A stretch of 64,000 nucleotides of DNA from Rhodococcus oryzae (GTDB taxonomy: Bacteria > Actinomycetota > Actinomycetes > Mycobacteriales > Mycobacteriaceae). Under the pieces are notes generated by a model that worked only from the letters and a program-made list of their open reading frames with translations, ran no database searches and was not told the DNA's origin. Shown one piece after another: positions 50,077 to 58,365 of the stretch. The translations under genes and the position numbers were made by a program. Location: positions 310,001-374,000 of the forward strand of contig NZ_SUMD01000001.1 in the NCBI RefSeq assembly GCF_005049235.1, read 5' to 3'. Each line of letters opens with the position of its first letter. Position 1 is the stretch's first letter.

Positions 50077-50331
50077 TCAGCCGCCTGCGAACGGCGGCAG
50101 CACATCGACCCGCGACGCGGCCACCAGGCCCAGGTCGCGGGTCAACTCGTCGTCCTGCAGGAAAGCGGCGACGGTCAGCACCCGCTCCATCTTGGGCCCG
50201 TGCCGCTCGACGAGCACGGACCTCAGCGCCCCGAGGTCGGCACCCGCGCCGATCCTCACGGATTCCTCGGTGCACCCGGCCGCTTCCGCCGCCGCCGCGA
50301 AGTAGCGCACCAGAATCGCCTGTTCAGCCAC
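50077..50331 (-). CDS. moaD: MoaD, molybdopterin synthase small subunit
   Basis: This 84-residue ubiquitin-like protein ends in PPFAGG, the Gly-Gly tail that is thiocarboxylated and donates sulfur to cyclic pyranopterin. The start is [19 protein letters not shown]. The GTG at 50331 overlaps the moaA stop by eight bases; longer starts lie within moaA. Its catalytic partner MoaE is encoded at 53700. Confidence 0.95.
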   Translation of the reverse strand: MAEQAILVRYFAAAAEAAGCTEESVRIGAGADLGALRSVLVERHGPKMERVLTVAAFLQDDELTRDLGLVAASRVDVLPPFAGG

Positions 50332-51397
50332 CGATCGCCCCCATACTGCGTTGCGGCGGTTCGAAACCCTCCGCATTGATCCCGTGGCCAGCCCACTTGT
50401 TCCACATCGCGCCCCGCCACAACTGTGCGAGGTCGTCGTCGCTCGCGCCCGAGCGCAGCCCCGCGCGGAGGTCGATCTCGTCGTCGCTGAACAGGCAGGA
50501 CCGGACCGTCCCCTCCGCGGTGAGCCTGGTCCGGTCACAGTCGCCACAGAAGTTCCTGGTGACCGAGGCGATGATGCCGACCGTGGCCGGGCCACCGTCC
50601 ACCAGCCATTCCTCCGCCGGGGCGGACGGATCGTCCGGGCGTCCCACTGCGGCCAGCTCGAAGCGCTCGCCCAGCACCTCCAGCAGCCGGGTCGCGGCGA
50701 TCATCGAGTCGCGGGCCCAGGCGTGGTCGGCGTCGAGCGGCATCTCCTCGATGAACCGGAGCTGACAGCCCTCCGAGAGGCACCACTCCAGCAGATCGGC
50801 TGCGCCGCCGAGGGTCTCCGGCATCAGCACGGCATTGATCTTCATCGGCGCAAGGCCCGCCGCTGCCGCCGCGCGGATACCCGCCAGGACCGAGGGCAGG
50901 CGGTCACGACGGGTGAGTTCGGCGAAGTGTGCCCGGTCGATCGAGTCGAGGGACACGTTCACGCGGGTCAGACCGGCGGCGGCCAGCGCCTCGGCGCGGT
51001 GCTCGAGGCCGACCGCGTTGGTGGTCATCGACAGCGGGATGCCCGGCACCGCCGCGGCACAGCCGGCGATCATCTCCTCCAGGTCGGGACGCATCAGCGG
51101 CTCGCCGCCGGTGAACCGGACCTCCCGGACACCGAGCTCCTCGACGGCGATCCGGACCAGCCGGACGATCTCCGCCGCGGTCAACAACCGCTCGCGTGGG
51201 ATCGCGGGCAGGCCCTCGGCGGGCATGCAGTAGGTGCAGCGCAGCGAGCACTTCTCGGTGATCGACACGCGCAGGTCCCTGGCCACCCGGCCGAACCGGT
51301 CGACCAACTCGGGGACGTCCGGGCGATCGACGATCGACGGGTGGCTGTTGCGGACGCGCGGCAGCCCCATCTGGACCGGCCTGACGGTCGCAGTCAT
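50324..51397 (-). CDS. moaA: MoaA, GTP 3',8-cyclase
   Basis: This 357-residue radical SAM enzyme has the N-terminal cluster motif C-x3-C-x2-C (Cys50, Cys54, Cys57 in [12 protein letters not shown]) and a C-terminal second cluster region ([22 protein letters not shown]). Its C terminus is GG, as is essential in MoaA. It starts molybdenum-cofactor synthesis by converting GTP to cyclic pyranopterin precursor. The ATG at 51397 opens MTATVRP; an extension to 51439 is unlikely since it runs into the divergent promoter region. Confidence 0.95.
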   Translation of the reverse strand: MTATVRPVQMGLPRVRNSHPSIVDRPDVPELVDRFGRVARDLRVSITEKCSLRCTYCMPAEGLPAIPRERLLTAAEIVRLVRIAVEELGVREVRFTGGEPLMRPDLEEMIAGCAAAVPGIPLSMTTNAVGLEHRAEALAAAGLTRVNVSLDSIDRAHFAELTRRDRLPSVLAGIRAAAAAGLAPMKINAVLMPETLGGAADLLEWCLSEGCQLRFIEEMPLDADHAWARDSMIAATRLLEVLGERFELAAVGRPDDPSAPAEEWLVDGGPATVGIIASVTRNFCGDCDRTRLTAEGTVRSCLFSDDEIDLRAGLRSGASDDDLAQLWRGAMWNKWAGHGINAEGFEPPQRSMGAIGG

Positions 51398-51497
51398 CGC
51401 GTCATCAGCTCTGCCACCCCACCAGTATGCGGCCAACACGGGTTGCTCGTCGCGCCGAGCGCCTGCCTAGGATTGGCCCCATGCCGCAGGAAACGCC

Positions 51498-52682
51498 ATG
51501 ACCAGCAGATCTGTCGAGGAGCACTCCGCCGAGGTGCAGCGCCTCCTCGCGCCGCTGCTGGCGCCGACCGTCGAGGACGTCGCCGTCACCGAGGCACTCG
51601 GACGGGTGCTGGGCGCCGACGTGCGCTCGCCGCTGGATCTCCCCCTCTTCCGCAACTCCCAGATGGACGGGTTCGCGGTCGCCGCCGCCTCGCTGACCGG
51701 GGTGCCGGTGACCCTGCCGGTCACCGAGACCATCGCGGCGGGTCCTGCCGAGCCTGCCCCGCTCGCCCCTGGCAGCGCCGTCCGGATCATGACCGGGGCC
51801 GTGATCCCGGCGGGCGCGGACGCCGTCGTCCCGGTCGAGGACACCGACGCCACGAAAGACATGGTGACGATCCGGGTGTCGCGCCGGGCGGGCGAGTACG
51901 TCCGCGAGGCGGGCACCGATGTCCGGACGGGCGATCTGCTGCTGGCGACGGGCACCGCGCTCGCTGCACGGCACCTGTCGCTGTTCGCGGCGGTCGGACT
52001 CGCCACCGTCCCGGTCCTGCGCCGCCCGCGGGCGGCGGTCATCGCGACCGGTGCGGAATTGGTCCGCGCGGGCGAGCCGCTGCGGCCCGGACAGATCTAC
52101 GAATCCAACTCGGTGGCACTGGCCGCGAGCCTGACGGCGAACGGCGCGGACGTGGTGTTCGTGGAACGCAGCGACGACGACCTCGCCGTGTTCGATGAGA
52201 TCCTGCGCCGCGCAACCGCTTCCGCCGATCTGGTGGTCACCTCCGGCGGGGTGTCGATGGGCGACTTCGAGGTGGTGCGCGAGGTGCTGACGCCACTGGG
52301 CGGCTGGTTCGGGCACACCACCATGCAGCCGGGCGGGCCACAGGGCCTGGCCGAGATCGACGGCGTCCCAGTGCTGAACTTCCCGGGGAACCCGGTGAGC
52401 ACGATGGTCTCCTTCGAGGTGTTCGTGAAGCCGTTGCTGCGCCGGGCCGCCGGTCTGCCCGCGGTCCCCCTGGAGGAACTCGTGCTGACCGAGCCGATCA
52501 CCTCGATCCAGGGCAGACGCCAGTTCCTGCGCGGCCGACGGGTCGACGGGGGCGTCGCCCTCGAGTCCGGGCCGGGCTCACACCTGGTCGGGGCGCTGGC
52601 CCGCGCTGATGTCCTGATCGACATCCCCGAGAATGTGACGACAATGAAGGCGGGAGACAACGTGCGGGTGTGGCCACTGTGA
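51498..52682 (+). CDS. moeA: MoeA, molybdopterin molybdenumtransferase
   Basis: This 394-residue protein has the MoeA layout: FRNSQMDGFAV (domain III), GSAVRIMTGAVIPAGADAVVPVED, the MPT-binding VVTSGGVSMGDFEVVREVL, the QPGGPQGLAEIDGVPVLNFPGNPVSTMVSFEVF block and a C-terminal beta domain. It inserts molybdate into adenylylated molybdopterin. AGGAAA lies before the ATG. Its last 13 bases overlap the start of the moaC-moaB fusion gene. Confidence 0.96.
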   Translation: MTSRSVEEHSAEVQRLLAPLLAPTVEDVAVTEALGRVLGADVRSPLDLPLFRNSQMDGFAVAAASLTGVPVTLPVTETIAAGPAEPAPLAPGSAVRIMTGAVIPAGADAVVPVEDTDATKDMVTIRVSRRAGEYVREAGTDVRTGDLLLATGTALAARHLSLFAAVGLATVPVLRRPRAAVIATGAELVRAGEPLRPGQIYESNSVALAASLTANGADVVFVERSDDDLAVFDEILRRATASADLVVTSGGVSMGDFEVVREVLTPLGGWFGHTTMQPGGPQGLAEIDGVPVLNFPGNPVSTMVSFEVFVKPLLRRAAGLPAVPLEELVLTEPITSIQGRRQFLRGRRVDGGVALESGPGSHLVGALARADVLIDIPENVTTMKAGDNVRVWPL

Positions 52683-53707
52683 TCGACGAACCGACGACGA
52701 ACGGCCCGACGGCGAACGAGCTGACTCATCTCGACGGCGAGGGCCGCGCGCGCATGGTCGACGTCAGCGCGAAGGCCACCACCACGCGGATCGCGGTGGC
52801 GGGTGGCGAACTGCAGACCACCGCCGAGGTGATCGCCCTGGTCCGCGCCGACGGCATGCCCAAGGCGGACGTGCTCTCGACCGCCCGGATCGCGGGTATC
52901 GCGGGCGCCAAACGCACCTCCGAGCTGATCCCGCTGTGTCATCAGCTGTCCCTGTCCTCGGTGAAGATCGAGTTCGGGTTCACCGAGTCCACCATCACGG
53001 TCGAGGCCACCGCCAAGACCACCGGGCAGACCGGCGTCGAGATGGAAGCACTGACCGCGGTCGCCGTGGCCGGGCTGACGCTGCACGACATGGTCAAGGC
53101 CGTCGATCCCGCCGCCACCATGAACGGTGTGCGGTTGCTGACCAAGGAGGGCGGCAAGCGCGGACACTGGGTTCGCCCCGATGCCGCCGAGGCCGAGGCT
53201 CAGGCCCGGGCCGAAACCCCCACGGCCGGAACTGGATCCGCCGTGGTCCTGGTCGCCTCCACCGGTGGCGCCCGCGGCACCCGGGAGGACACCACCGGAC
53301 CGGTTCTCGCGAAATGGCTGACCTCGCAGGGTCTCTCGGTGCGCGGTCCCCTGGTGTACGCGGACGCCGATATCGCCGCCGGGCTGGCCGACGCACTCAC
53401 CGGCGCACCAGCGCTCGTCGTGACCACCGGCGGCACGGGCACGTCCCCCACCGACCAGACCCCGGAGGCCACCCGCGCCGTGCTGGACCGGGAGCTGCCC
53501 GGACTCGCGGAGGCCATGCGCCGCAAGGGGTCCGAGAAGACCCCGTACGCCTCGCTCAGCCGCGGGCTGGCCGGTTTGTCCGGCCGCACCGTGGTGGTCA
53601 ATCTGCCGGGATCACCTGGCGGTGTCCGCGACGGCATGTCGGTACTCGAACCCATCCTGGAGCACCTGCTGGCGCAGGTTGCGGGCGGAGGTATGCACGA
53701 TGCGTGA
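52670..53707 (+). CDS. Bifunctional MoaC-MoaB (MogA-type) molybdenum cofactor protein
   Basis: This 345-residue protein carries a MoaC domain at about 20-170 (RARMVDVSAKATTTRIAVA, LCHQLSLSSVKIEF, ETGVEMEALTAV-type segment TGVEMEALTAVAVAGLTLHDMVKA, LLTKEGGKRGHW). A short linker follows, then a MoaB/MogA domain at about 190-340 (AVVLVASTGGARGTREDTTG, LVVTTGGTGTSPTDQTPEA, VNLPGSPGGVRDGM). It would complete precursor formation and then adenylylate molybdopterin, so the two ends of the pathway sit on one chain. It starts at a GTG overlapping moeA and overlaps moaE by eight bases. Confidence 0.94.
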   Translation: MATVIDEPTTNGPTANELTHLDGEGRARMVDVSAKATTTRIAVAGGELQTTAEVIALVRADGMPKADVLSTARIAGIAGAKRTSELIPLCHQLSLSSVKIEFGFTESTITVEATAKTTGQTGVEMEALTAVAVAGLTLHDMVKAVDPAATMNGVRLLTKEGGKRGHWVRPDAAEAEAQARAETPTAGTGSAVVLVASTGGARGTREDTTGPVLAKWLTSQGLSVRGPLVYADADIAAGLADALTGAPALVVTTGGTGTSPTDQTPEATRAVLDRELPGLAEAMRRKGSEKTPYASLSRGLAGLSGRTVVVNLPGSPGGVRDGMSVLEPILEHLLAQVAGGGMHDA

Positions 53708-54113
53708 GCTTCTCGCTCTGATCTCGACCGAACCCATCGACCAGGCCGCGGTGGACGCGGCGGTCGCGGGCCCCGAGCACGGCGCGGTGGTGCTGTTCAG
53801 CGGCGTGGTGCGCAACCACGATGGCGGACAGTCGGTCTCGGCACTGGAGTATCAGGCGCACCCGGACGCCCAGCGCTTCCTGCGCGAGTGCTGCGAGCAG
53901 GTGTCCGCCGAGACCGGGCTCCCGGTCGCGGCCGTGCACCGGGTCGGCCCCCTGGTCGTCGGGGACCTGGCGCTGGTCGCCGCGGTCGCGGCGCCGCACC
54001 GCGCGGAGGCCTTCGCGGCCTGCTCGGTGCTGGTCGAACGCATCAAGGCCGAGGTGCCGATCTGGAAGCGCCAGCACTTCGCGGACGGCGTCACAGAATG
54101 GGTGGGGCTGTAG
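53700..54113 (+). CDS. moaE: MoaE, molybdopterin synthase catalytic subunit
   Basis: This 137-residue protein has the MoaE pattern: HGAVVLFSGVVRNHDGGQSVSALEYQAHP, VAAVHRVGPLVVGDLALVAAVAAPHRAEAF and the catalytic Lys segment IKAEVPIWKRQHFADG. It uses the thiocarboxylate of MoaD to build the dithiolene of molybdopterin. The ATG at 53700 overlaps the fusion gene stop by eight bases. Its stop is followed by a 14-bp hairpin. Confidence 0.95.
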   Translation: MRELLALISTEPIDQAAVDAAVAGPEHGAVVLFSGVVRNHDGGQSVSALEYQAHPDAQRFLRECCEQVSAETGLPVAAVHRVGPLVVGDLALVAAVAAPHRAEAFAACSVLVERIKAEVPIWKRQHFADGVTEWVGL

Positions 54114-54126
54114 ACGGGTGTGACGC

Positions 54127-54158
54127 AGCCGACGGTCGGAGCGGTCCGATCGTCGGCT
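54127..54158 (+). terminator. 14-bp hairpin ending the moeA-moaE unit
   Basis: AGCCGACGGTCGGA (54127-54140), the loop GCGG, and 54145-54158 pair throughout with a single G-T wobble. It starts 13 bases past the moaE stop. No T tract follows. It most likely terminates the molybdenum-cofactor transcript. Confidence 0.7.
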
Positions 54159-54376
54159 ATCCTGGGTGACACCTGGCGCGGCTGTATGCGCGCCAAACGT
54201 CGTGGAACGCTTCCTCAACGAACTCGTTGATCGGTGCAACCAGCACGAGCTCTTCTTACGGCGATCGATTTTGCCCACCGGCAATCTCGCCATCTTGTGC
54301 TGACAGACGTGTGGATCCTATCGATTCCCCGTGCGTCGAACAGTGCAACCCGATGCCTGAAAGGCACTCGACCCAC
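54159..54376 (+). other. Leader region of the DEAD-box helicase gene
   Basis: About 220 bases lie between the Mo-cofactor terminator and the helicase start. They include a small inverted repeat, TGGCGCG (54174-54180) with CGCGCCA (54189-54195). Helicases of this group often have long 5' leaders that respond to cold. No known riboswitch is recognised, and an in-frame GTG/ATG chain in the same region lacks ribosome sites. Confidence 0.4.
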
Positions 54377-55918
54377 ATGACGAAATCCTTTGCTGACCTC
54401 GGCGTGCGCGAACCCCTCGTGAGGGCGCTCGCCGACGGCGGCATCACCTCTCCCTTCCCGATCCAGGTCGACACCCTCCCGGACACCCTGGCCGGCCGCG
54501 ACGTGCTCGGACGAGGCAAGACCGGCAGCGGTAAGACGCTCGCGTTCTCCATCCCGATGGTCGCCCGCCTGGCCGGTGACCTGGCCGGCGGCAAGCGCCG
54601 CCCGGGCCGCCCGCTCGGCCTCGTCCTGGCCCCGACCCGCGAGCTCGCCACCCAGATCACCGCGACCCTCGAGCCCCTCGCCGGCGCCTACGACCTGCGT
54701 GTCACCACCATCTTCGGCGGCGTCTCGCAGCACCGTCAGGTGCAGGCCCTCAAGGCAGGCGTCGACATCGTCGTGGCCTGCCCCGGCCGCCTCGAGGACC
54801 TGATGAAGCAGAAGTTCGTCTCCCTCGACGCCGTGGAGATCACCGTCCTCGACGAGGCCGACCACATGGCCGACCTGGGCTTCCTGCCCGTCGTGACGCG
54901 GATCCTCGCGGCCACCCCGACGCAGGGACAGCGGCTGCTGTTCTCCGCGACCCTCGACAACGGCGTGGACAAGCTGGTCAAGCGCTTCCTGCACAACGAG
55001 GTGCTGCACTCGGTGGACGAGGCCAACTCGCCCGTCGCCGCGATGACGCACCACGTGTTCGACGTGCACGGCGTCGACGCCAAGAAGGACCTCGTGCACA
55101 AGCTGGCGTCGGGCACCGGCCGCCGGATCCTGTTCATGCGCACCAAGCACCAGGCCCGCAAGCTGGCCCGTCAGCTCACCGAGGCCGGTATCCCCTCGGT
55201 TGACCTGCACGGCAACCTGTCGCAGGCCGCGCGCGACCGCAACCTGGCCGCCTTCTCCGCAGGCGAGGCCCGCGTCCTGGTCGCGACCGACGTCGCGGCC
55301 CGCGGCGTGCACGTCGACGACGTGGAGCTGGTCGTGCACGTGGACCCGCCCGCCGAGCACAAGGCGTACCTGCACCGCTCCGGCCGCACGGCGCGTGCGG
55401 GCAGCGCGGGCGACGTGGTGACGGTGGTGCTGCCCGAGCAGCGCAAGGACCTCGCCATCCTCATGCGCAAGGCCGCCATCAAGGTGACCCCGCAGCAGGT
55501 GACGGCGGACTCCGATCCGGTCAACGCGCTGGTCGGCGAGATCGCGCCGCACGTCATCCCCGCACCCAAGCCCGCCACCCAGCCGCAGGGCCAGGGCGGC
55601 GGCGGTCGCCGTGGCGGCGCAGCCGGTGCCGGTCAGCGTCGTGGCGGCGCCCAGGGCGGCGCTCGCAGCGGTGGCGGCCAGGGCGGCACCCGTGGCGGCG
55701 GCGCGCAGGGCGGCGGCCGTGGCCGCGGGCAGTCCGGTTCCGGGACGGGCCGCGGCGGCGAGGGTGCCGCCACCGGCGGCGGTCGGGGCTCGGGTGGCCG
55801 CGGGCGCGGTCAGGGTTCCGGGCAGCCCACCGTGATGTACAGCAGCGAGACGCCGGGATCCGCCGGCTCGCAGGGCGGCGGCAGCAATCAGCGCCGCAGG
55901 CGCGCCACGCGCCCCTAG
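54377..55918 (+). CDS. DEAD-box RNA helicase (RhlE-like) with a Gly/Arg-rich C-terminal tail
   Basis: This 513-residue protein has the Q motif (FPIQVDTLPDTLAGRD), motif I GRGKTGSGKTL (Walker A), Ia LAPTREL, Ib CPGRLEDL, motif II VLDEADHM, III FSATL, and motifs IV-VI in the C-terminal core (ILFMRTK, VATDVAARGVHVDD, HRSGRTARAG). The last 120 residues are a low-complexity Gly-Arg tail that probably binds RNA nonspecifically, as in cold-adapted helicases. It unwinds RNA structures. The ATG at 54377 follows GAAAGG, while an in-frame ATG at 54353 is also possible. Confidence 0.94.
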   Translation: MTKSFADLGVREPLVRALADGGITSPFPIQVDTLPDTLAGRDVLGRGKTGSGKTLAFSIPMVARLAGDLAGGKRRPGRPLGLVLAPTRELATQITATLEPLAGAYDLRVTTIFGGVSQHRQVQALKAGVDIVVACPGRLEDLMKQKFVSLDAVEITVLDEADHMADLGFLPVVTRILAATPTQGQRLLFSATLDNGVDKLVKRFLHNEVLHSVDEANSPVAAMTHHVFDVHGVDAKKDLVHKLASGTGRRILFMRTKHQARKLARQLTEAGIPSVDLHGNLSQAARDRNLAAFSAGEARVLVATDVAARGVHVDDVELVVHVDPPAEHKAYLHRSGRTARAGSAGDVVTVVLPEQRKDLAILMRKAAIKVTPQQVTADSDPVNALVGEIAPHVIPAPKPATQPQGQGGGGRRGGAAGAGQRRGGAQGGARSGGGQGGTRGGGAQGGGRGRGQSGSGTGRGGEGAATGGGRGSGGRGRGQGSGQPTVMYSSETPGSAGSQGGGSNQRRRRATRP

Positions 55919-55921
55919 GTT

Positions 55922-56968
55922 CTAGTTCTCCACCACGTAGCGGTGCACGCCGGTCATGGCCTCTGCACCGCTTTCGTGTACCCGGACACACTCGTCGATG
56001 CGCCGCAGCAGCAGGCCCGCGTCGATGCCGGAACCGATCAGCACCAGTTCGGTGACGCGCCCCGCTCCCCTGCCCCACGGACCCGTCTCGAACCGGATGT
56101 GCCTGCCGACGGTCTGCAGCGTGTACCGCTGGGTGTGCCCCGGAATGCCGAAGTACACAAAGCCTTTGACGCGATACAGGCCGGGTGGCGGATCCTCGAG
56201 CAGCCGGGTCAGGGCCCGAGGGTCCATCGGCCGGTCGCTGGTGAACGTCACGGCCTCGTAGCGGTCGTGGAGATGATCGTGACCGTCACAGTCGTGACCG
56301 GAGCAGTCGTGGTCGTGCGGATCGGCGAGCAGTTCGTCGAGACTGAGCTGACGCGGACCGTCGTCGACCCGGGTCACCTCGTCGAAGAGCAACCTCGGGT
56401 CGATGCGGCCGTGCGCGGTTGGCAGCACCGGCGACCGGCCGCCCAACTCCTCGACGCGGGCCAGCACCGACTGCAGGTCGGGCTCGGAGATCCGGTCGGT
56501 CTTGTTGAGCACCAACAGGTCCGCCATCCGCACGTGCAGATCCAGCTCGGGGTTGGCCACCCTGGTGTCCTCGAACTCCACGGCGTCGACCAGCACCACC
56601 AGCCCGCCGTAGACGATGCGCGGGTTCGCACTGCCGAGCACGAGGCGGACCATGTTCCGCGGCTCCGCCAGCCCGCTGGCCTCGACGACGATCACGTCGA
56701 TGTCCGAGCGGGGGTGGGCCAGCCGGTCGAGCATCGAGTCCATCTCGCTCACGTCCACCGCGCAGCACAGGCAGCCGTTGCTCAGCGAGACCATCGAATC
56801 GACCTGTCCGGCCACCATCATCGAGTCGATGTTGACGGAGCCGAAGTCGTTGACGATCACGCCGATCCGCACGCCGCCGTTGTTGCGCAAGAGGTGGTTG
56901 AGCATGGTGGTCTTGCCTGCGCCGAGGAATCCCGCGACCAGGACCACCGGTATCAACCGCTTTGCCAC
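55922..56968 (-). CDS. CobW/COG0523-family GTP-binding metallochaperone
   Basis: This 348-residue G3E GTPase has Walker A AGFLGAGKTTML (residues ~12-23) and the metal-binding CLCC motif at about 66-69 (SLSNGCLCCAV). Walker-B-type VIVVEASGLAEP and NKTD follow, then a His/Cys/Asp-rich loop (DPHDHDCSGHDCDGHDHLHD, about 213-232) ahead of the C-terminal CobW_C domain (RVKGFVYFG...). CLCC and the His-rich loop point to zinc or related metals. It delivers metal to an unknown client under metal limitation. No Zur box could be confirmed upstream. Confidence 0.9.
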   Translation of the reverse strand: MAKRLIPVVLVAGFLGAGKTTMLNHLLRNNGGVRIGVIVNDFGSVNIDSMMVAGQVDSMVSLSNGCLCCAVDVSEMDSMLDRLAHPRSDIDVIVVEASGLAEPRNMVRLVLGSANPRIVYGGLVVLVDAVEFEDTRVANPELDLHVRMADLLVLNKTDRISEPDLQSVLARVEELGGRSPVLPTAHGRIDPRLLFDEVTRVDDGPRQLSLDELLADPHDHDCSGHDCDGHDHLHDRYEAVTFTSDRPMDPRALTRLLEDPPPGLYRVKGFVYFGIPGHTQRYTLQTVGRHIRFETGPWGRGAGRVTELVLIGSGIDAGLLLRRIDECVRVHESGAEAMTGVHRYVVEN

Positions 56969-57041
56969 ACGACCTCCCGACTCGACCGGCCACCCATCTT
57001 AGGTCGGTCGAAACGGGGTCGAGTGCGCCCCTGTCGGGCGA

Positions 57042-58169
57042 TCAGTTCTTGGCGCCCTGCGCCGTCAGCGCCTCGAGCAGCCCGCTCAGCAGATTCGAGA
57101 CCAGCCCCAGGTTCTCGCCGGTGGCCAGCCCGGTGAAGCCGCCGAGGCCCAGCTGTTCGAGCAGCGGCTGCAGCAGCACGAGCACCTGGCTGAGCCCCGC
57201 GTCCGCCGGGGCCGCCTTCTCGGTTGTCTTCGCGCTCGGGGGTGCGGGCTTGGTGGTGGTCTTCGTGGACGGCGTGGCCGGCTCGACCGCCGTCGCGGTC
57301 GTGGTGGGCGCGGCAGCCGTGGTGGTTGTGGTGGTGGTCGTGGTCGCGTCGGCTCCGGTGGCAGGCGTCGAGGCGACCGTCCCGCCCTCCATCAGGAAGT
57401 TGACCGCGCCTGTGGTGATCGCGATCGCGTGCTTGAGGCGGCCGTCGAGGCTGTCGAGCACGGCCGAGTCCTCGGGGTTGGACCCGTTGCCCATCTCGAC
57501 GAAGACCAGCGGGACGGTGGTGAGCGCGGGACCGGCCACGTCGCCGCGGGTCTGCAATCCCTCGACGACGCCTGCGTAGTTCGCCGGCGTGAAGCCGTTC
57601 TTGACGTAGACGTCGCGCATCGCCCGCGAGGCCTCGAGGCCCTTACCGGACTGCGCCTTGTCGACGGCCGGGTCGGGCACCGGCAGCTCCGGGATGATCA
57701 TGTGGAACCCGCGCCTGCTCGCGTCCGCCTCGGCGGTGGTGGAGTCGGCGTGGATGCTGATGGCCAGGTCCGCGCCCGAGTCGTTGGCCGCCTTGGCGCG
57801 CTCGTCCACGCAGCCACCCCAGCCGGAGTCGTCCTGACGGCTGAGCACGACCTTGGCGCCCAGGGTCTCCAGGCTGGTCTTCACCAGCTGCGAGACGTCC
57901 CAGTTGATCGTGTGCTCGGCGAGACCGCCCTGGCTGGTCATGCCGGTGGTCTGGCAGTCCTTCTTGCCCCCGCGGCCGTCGTCGACCTGCCTGGAGAGGT
58001 TCTCGGAGTGGGCCGTGCCCTGGTGTCCGGGGTCGAGGAAGACCGTCTTGCCGGTCAGCGGCGTCTCGGCGGCGGTGTCGGCTGCGGGGTCCGCCAGCGC
58101 CGCCGCGGGCAGCACCATCGCGGTCAGGGTCGCGGCGGCGAGACCGGCCATCATCGTGGTCATCTTCAT
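57042..58169 (-). CDS. Secreted N-acetylmuramoyl-L-alanine amidase (Amidase_3)
   Basis: This 375-residue protein has a signal peptide (MKMTTMMAGLAAATLTAMVLPAAALA), then an Amidase_3 domain: FLDPGHQG (first zinc His), EHTINWDV (zinc Glu region), DLAISIHADS (second zinc His) and PLVFVEMGN (catalytic Glu). It cleaves the amide between MurNAc and L-Ala in peptidoglycan. The tail from about residue 265 is Thr/Pro/Ala-rich, starting with nine consecutive threonines (GADATTTTTTTTTAAAP), and ends in hydrophobic Leu/Gly-rich residues. Start is uncertain: a GTG at 58235 would add 22 residues. Confidence 0.88.
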   Translation of the reverse strand: MKMTTMMAGLAAATLTAMVLPAAALADPAADTAAETPLTGKTVFLDPGHQGTAHSENLSRQVDDGRGGKKDCQTTGMTSQGGLAEHTINWDVSQLVKTSLETLGAKVVLSRQDDSGWGGCVDERAKAANDSGADLAISIHADSTTAEADASRRGFHMIIPELPVPDPAVDKAQSGKGLEASRAMRDVYVKNGFTPANYAGVVEGLQTRGDVAGPALTTVPLVFVEMGNGSNPEDSAVLDSLDGRLKHAIAITTGAVNFLMEGGTVASTPATGADATTTTTTTTTAAAPTTTATAVEPATPSTKTTTKPAPPSAKTTEKAAPADAGLSQVLVLLQPLLEQLGLGGFTGLATGENLGLVSNLLSGLLEALTAQGAKN

Positions 58170-58365
58170 CTTCGGGATGGGCGCCGGGTGCGGGGTTGGT
58201 CCGCGGGCGCCGCTCTCCTTCCACACAGGTAACACCAGTCACTCAGGTCACATTCGGCACCAAGTGAAACAGATGTTTCGCCGACAGGCGAGGATCCGCG
58301 GCAACCGTTGGGTTTCCGTGACCTGACGCCCGGGTTCCCCGGGCACGCGCGTGCGGTGGGGCACC

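Noticed and set aside
51398-51497. Possible molybdenum-cofactor riboswitch between moaA and moeA
   Set aside because: Only 100 bases separate the divergent genes and no conserved Moco-RNA helices are recognisable.
55570-55910. Apparent tandem repeat DNA rich in GGCGGC
   Set aside because: It codes for the Gly/Arg-rich tail of the helicase in frame; spacing is irregular, so it is neither a CRISPR array nor a minisatellite.
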